This document shows positions 1 through 5,664 of a stretch of DNA of 34,738 bases, piece by piece; positions within the stretch are counted from its first letter, which is position 1, and every line of letters starts with the position of its first letter. Location: positions 1-34,738 of the IMG/VR virus record IMGVR_UViG_3300027734_000186. One strand, written 5' to 3'. The translations under genes were made by a program, and so were the position numbers. The notes below the pieces were generated by a model. It ran no database searches, had not been told where the DNA came from, and was given only the letters and a program-made list of their open reading frames with translations. This DNA is from a virus.

Positions 1-68
1 CGTTCATGGAAGTCTAAGAATACATCTCTTGGACAATAGTCCAATTCAATATCTAGGACTTCTTCCAA
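1..68 (-). CDS. Large terminase, N-terminal fragment (repeat copy)
   Basis: This is the first 22 or so codons of the large terminase gene, cut by the window start. It corresponds to 34516-34583 in the right-hand repeat, where the gene is complete. It starts at the TTG at 68-66, inside the end of the small terminase gene. It is not a second gene; it appears because the contig ends are redundant. Confidence 0.85.
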   Translation of the reverse strand, partial: MEEVLDIELDYCPRDVFLDFHE

Positions 69-223
69 GACACCACCATTCGTTGAGGAGCTTTAGCATC
101 GCCTACTACTTCAGTACGAGCTAGTTTAGGGACATGGTATTCAGATACTGCCATTAGGCAATCAAATGCAACTTTAGGGCCATGCTTAGGGTCACTAGCA
201 ATGGATTCTAGCCACTCTTGCAT
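1..223. repeat. Direct terminal repeat, left copy
   Basis: The first 223 bases are the same as the last 223 (34516-34738) except at one position, base 101 (G here, A at 34616). The repeat covers the 3' part of the small terminase gene and the 5' end of the large terminase gene. It is either the overlap of a circular or circularly permuted assembly or a true terminal repeat. The mismatch changes a glycine codon GGC to GGT without altering the protein, which favours population variation over a physical repeat copied within one virion. Confidence 0.95.
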
Positions 224-355
224 ACGCTCAGAGTTAGCATCAACGAAATTAGCAAACGCCTCTCGAGCCTTCGCAGTAGCTTTATTAGGCGTTCCTTTAG
301 GTCTGCCAGCTCTATTTAGATTGCCTTCTACAGATTTTGATACTTTATTTGTCAT
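53..355 (-). CDS. Small terminase subunit-like protein
   Basis: A 100-residue protein with an N-terminal basic segment (GRPKGTPNKAT at about residues 17-27) followed by predicted helices. The GRPKGxPNK start is common in DUF5681-type and small terminase-like phage proteins, and the gene lies directly upstream of the large terminase, overlapping its start by 16 bases. The small subunit would recognise the packaging site and load the large subunit on DNA. No helix-turn-helix is clear by eye, so the assignment rests mostly on gene order. The ribosome-binding site before the ATG is weak. Bases 53-223 are duplicated at the window's right end. Confidence 0.65.
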   Translation of the reverse strand: MTNKVSKSVEGNLNRAGRPKGTPNKATAKAREAFANFVDANSERMQEWLESIASDPKHGPKVAFDCLMAVSEYHVPKLARTEVVGDAKAPQRMVVSWKKS

Positions 356-403
356 ATAAACTCAAGGTGTTGATTTATAAGGACTTTATTCTACTACATA
401 TTT

Positions 404-628
404 TTATGCAATATCAGGGTCGTAAACTTTGTTCATTGCGTCATGTAATGCTTGTTTACGCCTCATTCTTGCGTTCTCTTTAGCATTAAGTGTTTCGCCC
501 TTACCGCCTACTGCTAGTTCTTGTGGCTTTGGCTTATTACGCTTCTTTTCTTGTTTTTCAAGCGTAGACTCTACATGGGGTCTAAGCATAGCGTTTTCTG
601 GCGGATAGCTTCTTGTCATGTGTTTCAT
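404..628 (-). CDS. Small basic protein, unknown function
   Basis: A 74-residue, strongly charged protein rich in Lys, Arg and Glu (for example EKQEKKRNKPKPQE at about 24-37), with no membrane segment. I do not recognise a family. Its ATG overlaps the stop of the upstream gene in a TAATG arrangement, so it is probably translated by re-initiation. It is the last of a run of short basic genes before the small terminase gene. A virion or DNA-associated role is possible but only inferred from charge and place. Confidence 0.65.
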   Translation of the reverse strand: MKHMTRSYPPENAMLRPHVESTLEKQEKKRNKPKPQELAVGGKGETLNAKENARMRRKQALHDAMNKVYDPDIA

Positions 629-798
629 TACATACCCTTCATTTTGTCAGTAATGATTTCTTTTCTTGTTTTGGCGGCTTGTTTAAAGTCTGATGCACTA
701 GGAGCGCCTTTAGAACCTACTTTACGCATCTTTTCGCCAGAGCCATTCTTAATCCGTTCTTGCTTTCGGTGGATATTGGCATAAAGTCCGTTTTTCAT
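628..798 (-). CDS. Small conserved phage protein (GLYANIH...GSGEKMRK type)
   Basis: A 56-residue basic protein starting MKNGLYANIHRKQERIK and containing GSGEKMRKVGSKGAP. This pattern is familiar from many environmental phage genomes, where it has no known function. The start at 798 is chosen over two in-frame upstream ATGs because it overlaps the preceding stop (TAATG) and has AGGTGG about eight bases upstream. It sits in the run of short Lys-rich genes leading to the terminase genes. It may bind nucleic acid, judged only from composition. Confidence 0.7.
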   Translation of the reverse strand: MKNGLYANIHRKQERIKNGSGEKMRKVGSKGAPSASDFKQAAKTRKEIITDKMKGM

Positions 799-1064
799 TA
801 GCATTTCCACCTTGCTCTAGCTGCCTTGCCTCGTTCCCCATTCCATCCTTTAGACCTTGCACAGAAACTATCGTGTCTTGGGCCGGATGATTGAGGTGCT
901 TGTAAATTACTATTGTTTTTAGCGTTATAAGCTGCTCGACCTTTAGCCGTCATTCCTGCACCTTGTTCGGTAGGCAAATAGTTCTTGCCTTTGCCGACTG
1001 TGGTCTTTGGAATAGGCTTATCGTGCTTTTCTACTGCGGCACGAATTTGGTCTTGTCTACTCAT
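798..1064 (-). CDS. Conserved phage protein, MTAKGRAAYN family (DUF6321-like)
   Basis: An 88-residue basic protein with the motif GAGMTAKGRAAYNAKNNSNL at about 36-55, then SFCARSKGWNGERGKAA near the C-terminus. From memory this matches the family listed as DUF6321, common in freshwater and marine phages beside other small basic proteins; the number is not checked. Function is unknown. Its ATG overlaps the stop of the gene before it (ATGA), and its own stop overlaps the next start (TAATG), so it is embedded in a coupled run of four genes. Confidence 0.75.
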   Translation of the reverse strand: MSRQDQIRAAVEKHDKPIPKTTVGKGKNYLPTEQGAGMTAKGRAAYNAKNNSNLQAPQSSGPRHDSFCARSKGWNGERGKAARARWKC

Positions 1065-1237
1065 TTCATGTACTTTTCGTAAGCAGCTTGTAATTTAGCC
1101 TTGCGTTTGCCTTTGGCATGGGTGCGTTCTTCGCTTAATGCTATTGCCAATGCTTGTTTCTTTGGCTTTCCTGCGGCAACTTCTGTCTTGTAGTTCTTAC
1201 CTACGCTCTGTGCCGAGCCTGATTTGTCCATTGGCAT
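1061..1237 (-). CDS. Small Lys-rich phage protein (DUF6496-like)
   Basis: A 58-residue gene reading MPMDKSGSAQSVGKNYKTE, then AAGKPKKQALAIALSEER and a Lys-rich tail. The GKPxKQAxAIAL pattern recurs in short phage proteins often labelled DUF6496; the label is from memory. AGGAAT lies upstream of the ATG at 1237. The stop overlaps the next start as ATGA. It has no membrane segment and no cysteine. Its place in the basic-gene cluster and its charge make a nucleic-acid or virion role possible, but nothing in the sequence proves this. Confidence 0.7.
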   Translation of the reverse strand: MPMDKSGSAQSVGKNYKTEVAAGKPKKQALAIALSEERTHAKGKRKAKLQAAYEKYMK

Positions 1238-1246
1238 AATGTATTC

Positions 1247-1606
1247 CTATTTTAAAAAGCGTAGCTTGTAAAGGGTAGAGTCTATTAATTGAGCTATTTC
1301 ATCAATAATATTCTGAATTTGGGTTTCTTGCGGCAAATCTTGGCGAGCAGCATCTACAAAATTCTTCAATGATTCCAAGTATTTAAGCGGTTCTTTGGGT
1401 TGATGGTAGGTAGATGGAAAGCTAGTCAGCTTGTCATAACAGCCCATATAGGCTTCTACTAAGTCATCTACCAATGGAACGATTTCATCGTAATAAGTGC
1501 CAAGCGCCATGTGTTTACTAAAGGAGTCGGTTGACCAATGAAAAAAGTGGGTATTTGTTGCGCTGTGCAATAAGGTTGAGGCAAACATAGCCATATTTTC
1601 ATTCAT
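1247..1606 (-). CDS. DUF5856-type protein, ferritin/Dps-like helical fold
   Basis: A 119-residue, mainly helical protein. Residues 20-51 contain a pattern like that of Dps and related ferritin-like proteins: HFFHWSTDSFSKHMALGTYY, then D47/D48 and E51. These His, Asp and Glu could bind metal. Phage proteins of this type are usually listed as DUF5856, with no proven function. GGAGTG precedes the ATG. It lies between a PD-(D/E)XK nuclease and the basic-protein run in the late unit. A role in protecting DNA or binding metal is inferred from the pattern only. Confidence 0.65.
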   Translation of the reverse strand: MNENMAMFASTLLHSATNTHFFHWSTDSFSKHMALGTYYDEIVPLVDDLVEAYMGCYDKLTSFPSTYHQPKEPLKYLESLKNFVDAARQDLPQETQIQNIIDEIAQLIDSTLYKLRFLK

Positions 1607-1609
1607 AAA

Positions 1610-1894
1610 TCACTCCATTTTTAATGATTTTAACACTTCAATAGCTTCTTCGCTAGAATCTACCCTGTATAAATGCCCACCTTTCCAACCAGCAATAAAC
1701 TTTAATTGGTCAGGGGTAAATTTTTTATTAGGCCCATCTTTAATTTCTATTAAAATAGTATGTCCTTCGTAAGCAACCAAAACATCTGGTATTCCTTTAC
1801 CAACCATGTGTAACAAGTAAACATCAGCTCCATTGTCTCGTAGCGCTTTAACAACAATGGCTTGATTTTTATCTACTTTCTTGTTATATGTCAT
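1610..1894 (-). CDS. VRR-NUC-type PD-(D/E)XK nuclease
   Basis: A 94-residue single-domain protein with the restriction-endonuclease-like core: Q11 in helix 1, P36-D37, E50-I-K52 and Q63. The spacing between PD and ExK fits VRR-NUC and Hjc-like resolvases, whose members cut branched or structured DNA during repair and packaging. It is the first gene of the long minus-strand late unit and is divergent from the DnaQ-like exonuclease at 1941, with a 46-base gap. No strong ribosome-binding site precedes the ATG. Resolving branched replication intermediates before packaging is a reasonable role, but the substrate is not shown. Confidence 0.8.
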   Translation of the reverse strand: MTYNKKVDKNQAIVVKALRDNGADVYLLHMVGKGIPDVLVAYEGHTILIEIKDGPNKKFTPDQLKFIAGWKGGHLYRVDSSEEAIEVLKSLKME

Positions 1895-1924
1895 GTTTTT
1901 CAGTTAGTATTTGGTAACTTATTG

Positions 1925-1930
1925 ATTATA
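1925..1930 (-). promoter_or_regulatory. Candidate -10 box of the late minus-strand unit
   Basis: The gap between the divergent genes at 1894 and 1941 contains a perfect TATAAT on the minus strand, placed to start a transcript roughly 25 bases before the nuclease ATG. No good -35 box is seen at 16-18 bases (the region reads ACAGGA), so an activator or an unusual promoter type would be needed. This gap is the only obvious place for a promoter serving the whole late unit. Confidence 0.35.
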
Positions 1931-1940
1931 GGGGAATAAA

Positions 1941-2687
1941 TTGAAAATCCTGTTGCTTGACATAGAAACCTCGCCCAATGTGGCTCATGTGTGGGGTATA
2001 TGGCAGCAAAATGTTGGGTTATCCCAACTTTTAGAGTCCTCTTACACAATGTGTTATTCAGCCAAATGGCTTGGGGAAAAAGACATTTACTTTGATTCTG
2101 TTTACGAAAGTACCCCTAAATCAATGTTAAAAGGCATACATGAACTTTTAGAAGAAGCGGATGGAGTTTGCCACTACAACGGCACAAAGTTTGATATGCC
2201 CACTTTAAACAAAGAATTCTTGCTGCATAAAATGACGCCACCGCCACCAATGAAACAAATAGATTTGCTCAGAGTGGTTAAAAGTCAGTTTAGATTCCCT
2301 AGTAATAAACTAGATTATGTAGCGCAGCGCTTAGGTCTTGGTAAAAAGAAAGAGCATGAAGGCCATACGCTGTGGATTAAATGTATGGCTAATGATAAAA
2401 AAGCCTGGGCAACAATGAAAGAATACAATATTCAGGATGTGTTATTGCTTGAAAAACTGTACAAACGCTTATTGCCTTGGATAAAACAACCAATAAATCT
2501 AAACATAATGATGAAAGATAGGAATGGGTTTAATTGTCCTACTTGTAGTAAACCATCATTACTTAGCAAAGGATTTAGATATACAACTACTGGAGCATAT
2601 CAGCGCTATCAATGTAAATCCTGTGGCGCATATTCTACAGATACTAGAACAGTCATTCCCCACGCAAAACTTAAACATTTAGCATGA
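1941..2687 (+). CDS. DnaQ-like 3'-5' exonuclease with C-terminal zinc ribbon
   Basis: A 248-residue protein in two parts. Residues 1-182 are an RNase H-fold exonuclease of the PolB-exonuclease/YprB type: D7 and E9 in LLLDIET (Exo I), N80 and D85 in HYNGTKFD (Exo II), and Y162 and D166 in EYNIQDVLLLE (Exo III). Residues 199-228 form a zinc ribbon (C199xxC202, C225xxC228) like those of some transposases and replication proteins. The start is TTG, supported by AGGGGA six bases upstream and by the conserved DIET motif right after it. It overlaps the SprT-like gene by four bases. It probably trims 3' ends in repair or replication. Confidence 0.85.
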   Translation: MKILLLDIETSPNVAHVWGIWQQNVGLSQLLESSYTMCYSAKWLGEKDIYFDSVYESTPKSMLKGIHELLEEADGVCHYNGTKFDMPTLNKEFLLHKMTPPPPMKQIDLLRVVKSQFRFPSNKLDYVAQRLGLGKKKEHEGHTLWIKCMANDKKAWATMKEYNIQDVLLLEKLYKRLLPWIKQPINLNIMMKDRNGFNCPTCSKPSLLSKGFRYTTTGAYQRYQCKSCGAYSTDTRTVIPHAKLKHLA

Positions 2688-3031
2688 AATTAACGCCTAA
2701 GATACTTGAAAACCTATACCTATGTATGGCTTCTTGCTATCCGATGCGTAATTGGGATTTGCCGCCACCAGAGCTAATTACATTTTCCGTAACTAGGGAA
2801 ACTGATGCTATGGCAAGCTATCGGCATGATGATGAGCTAGAAAAGCCTCATATCATTACTGTCAGCAGATTAAAAAATGAACATTTTGATACGGTTCAAA
2901 GAAGTTTGGCCCATGAAATTGTCCACATGAGCTTTTGGAAAACAGGGGCATGGGATAAGCATGGTAAAGCGTTTAAAACACGCACTAGACAAGTTGCTAG
3001 GGAGTTTGGCTGGGATAGCTTAGAGCTTTAA
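2684..3031 (+). CDS. SprT-like zinc metallopeptidase
   Basis: A 115-residue protein with the SprT-type active site HEIVH (H77, E78, H81) and a third ligand H93 in DKHGKAF. Family members include SprT and the SPRTN core, which cleaves proteins crosslinked to DNA. This copy is short and has no separate DNA-binding zinc region. It overlaps the stop of the DnaQ-like exonuclease gene (ATGA), whose product does carry a zinc ribbon, so the two may act as a pair on protein-blocked DNA. That link is inferred from gene order. It converges with the HNH gene, 33 bases away. Confidence 0.8.
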   Translation: MKLTPKILENLYLCMASCYPMRNWDLPPPELITFSVTRETDAMASYRHDDELEKPHIITVSRLKNEHFDTVQRSLAHEIVHMSFWKTGAWDKHGKAFKTRTRQVAREFGWDSLEL

Positions 3032-3064
3032 GTACCAAACGGTCTACCCCAACGAACCTCATCT

Positions 3065-3355
3065 TCACTCAGTAAATTTTCCAAGTTTTTGATTTTGTCG
3101 TTCCAACAACTCCTCACAGGATATTCCCCATTTTTTTTCAAAACCATTGACACCCATTCGGTGAATACTATCGTTTCCGTTCCGATGATGCTCAGGGCAT
3201 AGTGCAAGCACAGGGGATGCAGACCGAACATTTCCATGTCTGCGAACATGATGGAGTTCGCTCGGAGTGCCTTCAAACCCAAGGATTTCGGAGCAGAGAA
3301 TACATCCGAGTCCTGCAATTTTGTTAAGTGATTTCTTTTCATTTTTTGTAGCCAT
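3065..3355 (-). CDS. Ref-like HNH endonuclease
   Basis: A 96-residue protein with C18xxC21, H35-H36 (ELHHVRRHG), C53 and H56-H57 (CPEHHRNG), and H65. This order matches the phage P1 Ref / RecA-dependent nuclease family, in which an HNH fold with an added zinc site cuts DNA in RecA-coated complexes. It lacks the long basic N-terminal arm of P1 Ref. It overlaps the upstream PD-(D/E)XK nuclease gene by 17 bases and is the last gene of the early minus-strand block. RecA dependence is a family property, not visible here. Confidence 0.8.
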   Translation of the reverse strand: MATKNEKKSLNKIAGLGCILCSEILGFEGTPSELHHVRRHGNVRSASPVLALCPEHHRNGNDSIHRMGVNGFEKKWGISCEELLERQNQKLGKFTE

Positions 3356-3716
3356 TTGCTAGTGTGTACCAATCTCTATAAAATTGTTTTAATTCTGTAA
3401 AGCTAGTACCGCACTTCATAAACTCACCGTCTTTGGTAATTTGCCAATAGCTTTCTACAACGGTGTCATTATCGGTATTGCCAACAATGATAAGCACTAT
3501 AAAACCTTCTTTACTAGCTAAAGATTTAAGCATAATCTTTTGGCCTTCGCTTAACTTTTCGCCAGGGTTTTTCCATTCCATAATTAGGAATTGACCATTG
3601 CGCTCTACAACACCATCTATGTCACATGGTACAAAGCATGGGTTATCAAGTATAAGCCCTTTAAAATCAGAGTAATCTTGGTGTTTAGCCAAGATATTAC
3701 GCATTAGCTTAGCCAT
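3339..3716 (-). CDS. Putative PD-(D/E)XK nuclease
   Basis: A 125-residue protein with a plausible PD-(D/E)XK core: CDIDGVVERN with D34, a beta strand ending in E47-W-K49 (FLIMEWKNPG), and Q59 in the next helix, followed by a hydrophobic strand (FIVLIIVG). This suits a Mg-dependent DNA cutter of the restriction-enzyme fold. I do not recognise a precise family. It lies between the Ref-like gene and a small helical protein, overlapping both, so it probably belongs to the same repair or recombination set. Confidence 0.65.
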   Translation of the reverse strand: MAKLMRNILAKHQDYSDFKGLILDNPCFVPCDIDGVVERNGQFLIMEWKNPGEKLSEGQKIMLKSLASKEGFIVLIIVGNTDNDTVVESYWQITKDGEFMKCGTSFTELKQFYRDWYTLANGYKK

Positions 3717-3880
3717 TGCTTTCTTATCTGTTCGTATGTAGCAAACTCTAATTTAATGGTTTCATCTGCTAAATCATGGGCTATTCTTGTAGCTTTTTCG
3801 TATTGGTTTTTAAGTGTAGCGGTGTGATAGCACTTTAATAGTTTTTGTATACGCAAATAGTTTTCAGAGTAGTCAGTCAT
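3704..3880 (-). CDS. Small helical protein, unknown function
   Basis: A 58-residue gene starting MTDYSENYLRIQKLL and ending KQWLS. It looks all-helical, with alternating Lys/Glu and Leu/Ile and no membrane segment. It starts in an ATGA overlap with the upstream gene's stop and runs 13 bases into the nuclease gene, as expected for a real member of this coupled series. No family is recognised. Confidence 0.6.
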   Translation of the reverse strand: MTDYSENYLRIQKLLKCYHTATLKNQYEKATRIAHDLADETIKLEFATYEQIRKQWLS

Positions 3881-4200
3881 CTAGTCAGTCTTTCAATGTT
3901 ACGGTTGCTTGCTTCTGTTGTACGCCAGGCTTCAAATCTCATCTTAGCTGCTTCTAATTGCCATCTAAGCGCTTCTGTTTGCTCTGTGGCTATTCCAATG
4001 GCTTTGCATAAGTCTTGGTATTCTTGGCTTGCGTAGGCTTCCATTTCTTTTGCAGCAATGCTAGAACCTTTTGATTCGGTAGCTTTAATTGCTCTAAGAG
4101 AATGTCTAAAATTTTCCAACTCTGCCAATCTGCCTTTTGCAGCCGCATAATCTGGCGCTTTCTTGAAAATGAAGTCAATTGCATCATTTGGGTCTTTCAT
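3877..4200 (-). CDS. Conserved phage protein (MKDPNDAIDFI type), helical
   Basis: A 107-residue protein beginning MKDPNDAIDFIFKKAPDY, with long amphipathic helices and the tail WRTTEASNRNIERLTR. Proteins with this start, and with an EAxNR ending, are frequent in phages of Proteobacteria near replication genes. They have no known function. It is coupled to both neighbours by ATGA overlaps. It probably forms a coiled-coil oligomer. Confidence 0.75.
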   Translation of the reverse strand: MKDPNDAIDFIFKKAPDYAAAKGRLAELENFRHSLRAIKATESKGSSIAAKEMEAYASQEYQDLCKAIGIATEQTEALRWQLEAAKMRFEAWRTTEASNRNIERLTR

Positions 4201-4346
4201 TTAAGTGTCATCCATAAACCGACTTGAGCAAAGCTGTAGCCAATCCAAATCATTGCGTTAGGAATAGAGCCTTTAAAGTATTGGGCCAATCCTACAACTA
4301 GATAACCCAAACCAGTAGCTGCAACAATAATTTTTTCTATTTCCAT
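4197..4346 (-). CDS. Small two-pass membrane protein
   Basis: A 49-residue gene with two hydrophobic segments, about residues 6-24 and 31-47, separated by a short polar loop (QYFKGSIPN). AGGGGACAGGG stands before the ATG. The stop overlaps the next start as ATGA. It is in the early block rather than the lysis group, so a lysis role is less likely; superinfection exclusion or a membrane-anchoring role are possibilities not supported by any motif. Confidence 0.65.
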   Translation of the reverse strand: MEIEKIIVAATGLGYLVVGLAQYFKGSIPNAMIWIGYSFAQVGLWMTLK

Positions 4347-4510
4347 CCCTGTCCCCTATTTCCTTTAGCGTATTGGTCTATAAAATCATTAAGCAAATGG
4401 TGAATATTTGGTGATTTGCTTATGTATTCCCTAAACCATTTAAGACCTTTTTTGTGTCGTAAATTACACAAAAATCTTACTCCACAGCGATGCTTAACTT
4501 CCTCAGACAT
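4337..4510 (-). CDS. Small basic protein with C-terminal GNRGxGW
   Basis: A 57-residue protein with two cysteines (C9, C15), basic residues throughout, and the C-terminus YAKGNRGQGWK. The GNRG ending resembles short proteins found beside replication genes in phages of Burkholderiales. It overlaps the replication gene by 34 bases and the next membrane gene by 10. The long overlap is unusual but both ends fit the coupled style. Function unknown. Confidence 0.6.
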   Translation of the reverse strand: MSEEVKHRCGVRFLCNLRHKKGLKWFREYISKSPNIHHLLNDFIDQYAKGNRGQGWK

Positions 4511-4848
4511 TTTTCTTTAAGCGTTTGATAAGTGTCGTAACCATTGCCAATTACACCCAACTCTTTAGCTTTAGATTCAATACCTTCATTAGTAAACATC
4601 CACTTTTTGTCAATTTTCTCTCTCCTAGGTTCAATGACTAATTCATCTTCCCAGCGCTCTTGGTTTAGCCAGGTAGCTGGATGGGGTATGTATTCTAAAT
4701 CAGTTTCTTTAGCTTTCCAATACGCTAAATGGTCATCTATAGCCCTACAAGCGTCTAATTGTTGTTGTTCTGTTAACTTAGCAAATGCTTTACGAGCAAC
4801 TGCTTTGGCTATCTTTCTTGGGTATAAAGACCAGAATTCTTCAAACAT
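4477..4848 (-). CDS. Compact replication protein (O/DnaD-type C-terminal module)
   Basis: A 123-residue protein starting MFEEFWSLYPRKIAKAVARK and containing YIPHPATWLNQERWEDE at about 53-69. These two blocks mark the C-terminal part of many phage replication proteins, where they are thought to recruit the host helicase or its loader. The usual N-terminal origin-binding winged helix is missing, so this gene holds only the second half. The start at 4848 is preferred over the upstream TTG/ATG options because GGAGAGG lies just upstream and it overlaps the preceding stop. It probably recruits host DnaB; how it finds the origin is not clear. Confidence 0.7.
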   Translation of the reverse strand: MFEEFWSLYPRKIAKAVARKAFAKLTEQQQLDACRAIDDHLAYWKAKETDLEYIPHPATWLNQERWEDELVIEPRREKIDKKWMFTNEGIESKAKELGVIGNGYDTYQTLKEKCLRKLSIAVE

Positions 4849-5032
4849 CTTCCTCTCCGTCATCATCTGCAAATTCCATAATACCCACAATTACTTGCAT
4901 TAAATGAGGATATTTAACATGAAATGTACGCTGTTCTTCTTCGCTATACCAATCTGGGCCATCACACAAATCAGCTTCATAAGCATTTTTTAATTCTTTT
5001 GCGGCAACTGAAAGTATTTTCAAACTGTTCAT
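4841..5032 (-). CDS. Small acidic protein, unknown function
   Basis: A 63-residue protein with a helical N-terminus, a central aromatic stretch (PDWYSEEEQRTFHVKYPH) and the acidic end FADDDGEEDV. It starts in an ATGA overlap with the secreted-protein gene, and its last codons also carry the ribosome-binding site of the replication gene (GGAGAGG). This suggests that its translation opens the replication gene for ribosomes. No family is recognised. Confidence 0.65.
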   Translation of the reverse strand: MNSLKILSVAAKELKNAYEADLCDGPDWYSEEEQRTFHVKYPHLMQVIVGIMEFADDDGEEDV

Positions 5033-5352
5033 TGCAGCACCCTTGGGCTTGATGGTGTTGGTGGGCTTGGCGGTACTGTGTAGCTTGTGTTACCAACCAC
5101 CGAAGTTGTTATACCGCTTGGGGTTTGAATAACAACTTGACCTGGGTACAAAGTAGCTACTTGAGTAGTAACGCCCATAGGGTTTACAAACTGTGCTGTA
5201 TTGCCGTTTATTTGAACTGTGCCAACATTGTACCCAGCAGAGTTAGTTAGTTGTACAGTTTGAGCTTTAGAAGGTATTGCATATGCAAACAAACCTCCTA
5301 ATACTGCACCTAGTAAACAAGCGCCTAAAAAGTCTTTTACTGTAGTTTTCAT
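5029..5352 (-). CDS. Secreted or periplasmic protein with signal peptide
   Basis: A 107-residue protein with a clear signal peptide: basic start, hydrophobic core at about 8-26, and a likely cleavage after A30 (PSKA|QTVQ). The mature part has beta-strand-like repeats rich in Thr, Val, Gln and Gly and ends in a Pro/Ser tail (PPSPPTPSSPRVLQ). AAGGGGA precedes the ATG, and a 20-bp dyad lies just upstream. A host-envelope role early in infection, such as excluding other phages, is possible but not shown by a motif. Confidence 0.7.
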   Translation of the reverse strand: MKTTVKDFLGACLLGAVLGGLFAYAIPSKAQTVQLTNSAGYNVGTVQINGNTAQFVNPMGVTTQVATLYPGQVVIQTPSGITTSVVGNTSYTVPPSPPTPSSPRVLQ

Positions 5353-5369
5353 TTAAATCCCCTTAAATG

Positions 5370-5389
5370 TTTACTCGTTATTGAGTAAA
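5370..5389. promoter_or_regulatory. 20-bp dyad upstream of the secreted-protein gene
   Basis: A perfect inverted repeat, TTTACTC-N6-GAGTAAA, ends 18 bases before the ATG at 5352. Its half-site TTTACT resembles the half-sites at 5983-6000 near the Cro-like gene, so it may be a second operator for the same regulator. It could also act as a hairpin in the leader RNA. It is too AT-rich and lacks the T-run needed for a terminator. Confidence 0.4.
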
Positions 5390-5419
5390 TGTAGTTTCCC
5401 CAATAGTCTTGTAATAGTC

Positions 5420-5640
5420 CACTAGTATTTATCCCTAGTTGTTAAAATACAACTTCCAAGAGGTTTGAGCGAACCTAGCCTACCTAGGTTGCCTTCAAAG
5501 TTCTTCCATTGAGGAATCGCTTACCCATCAGTCTTGCGAGGCACAGGCACTAATTTCGCCACCTGTATTGCGCTGTTTCAGCCTCTTACCCTACTAGTAA
5601 CGCTATAACCTTATGCCGCTACGATGTCGTTAGAGCCGCC
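5420..5640. ncRNA. Candidate structured RNA (intergenic, many stems)
   Basis: The 312-base gap 5353-5664 has no convincing gene. It is visibly richer in GC than its surroundings and holds many inverted repeats: ACTAG/CTAGT (5421-5439), AGTTGT/ACAACT (5438-5455), AGGTT/AACCT (5461-5476), AACCTAG/CTAGGTT (5472-5490, 7-bp arms, 5-base loop), TTCC/GGAA, ACAGG/CCTGT inside GAGGC/GCCTC (5539-5585), and TAACG/CGTTA (5597-5632). The second AGGTT partner is shared, so two hairpins exclude each other. Strand is unknown; it could be a leader of the minus-strand operon or a separate RNA. No tRNA, tmRNA or known riboswitch was recognised. Confidence 0.4.
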
Positions 5641-5664
5641 AGCACAAGGGATATGAATTCTACA

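Noticed and set aside
3028-3372. Minus-strand 114-residue frame overlapping the HNH gene
   Set aside because: The alternative frame at 3065-3355 carries the ordered Cys/His ligands of a Ref-like nuclease, so this one is a shadow.
5460-5640. tRNA or tmRNA in the first structured gap
   Set aside because: Short stems such as AGGTT/AACCT recall a T-arm, but no acceptor stem, anticodon arm or CCA-adjacent fold can be assembled on either strand.
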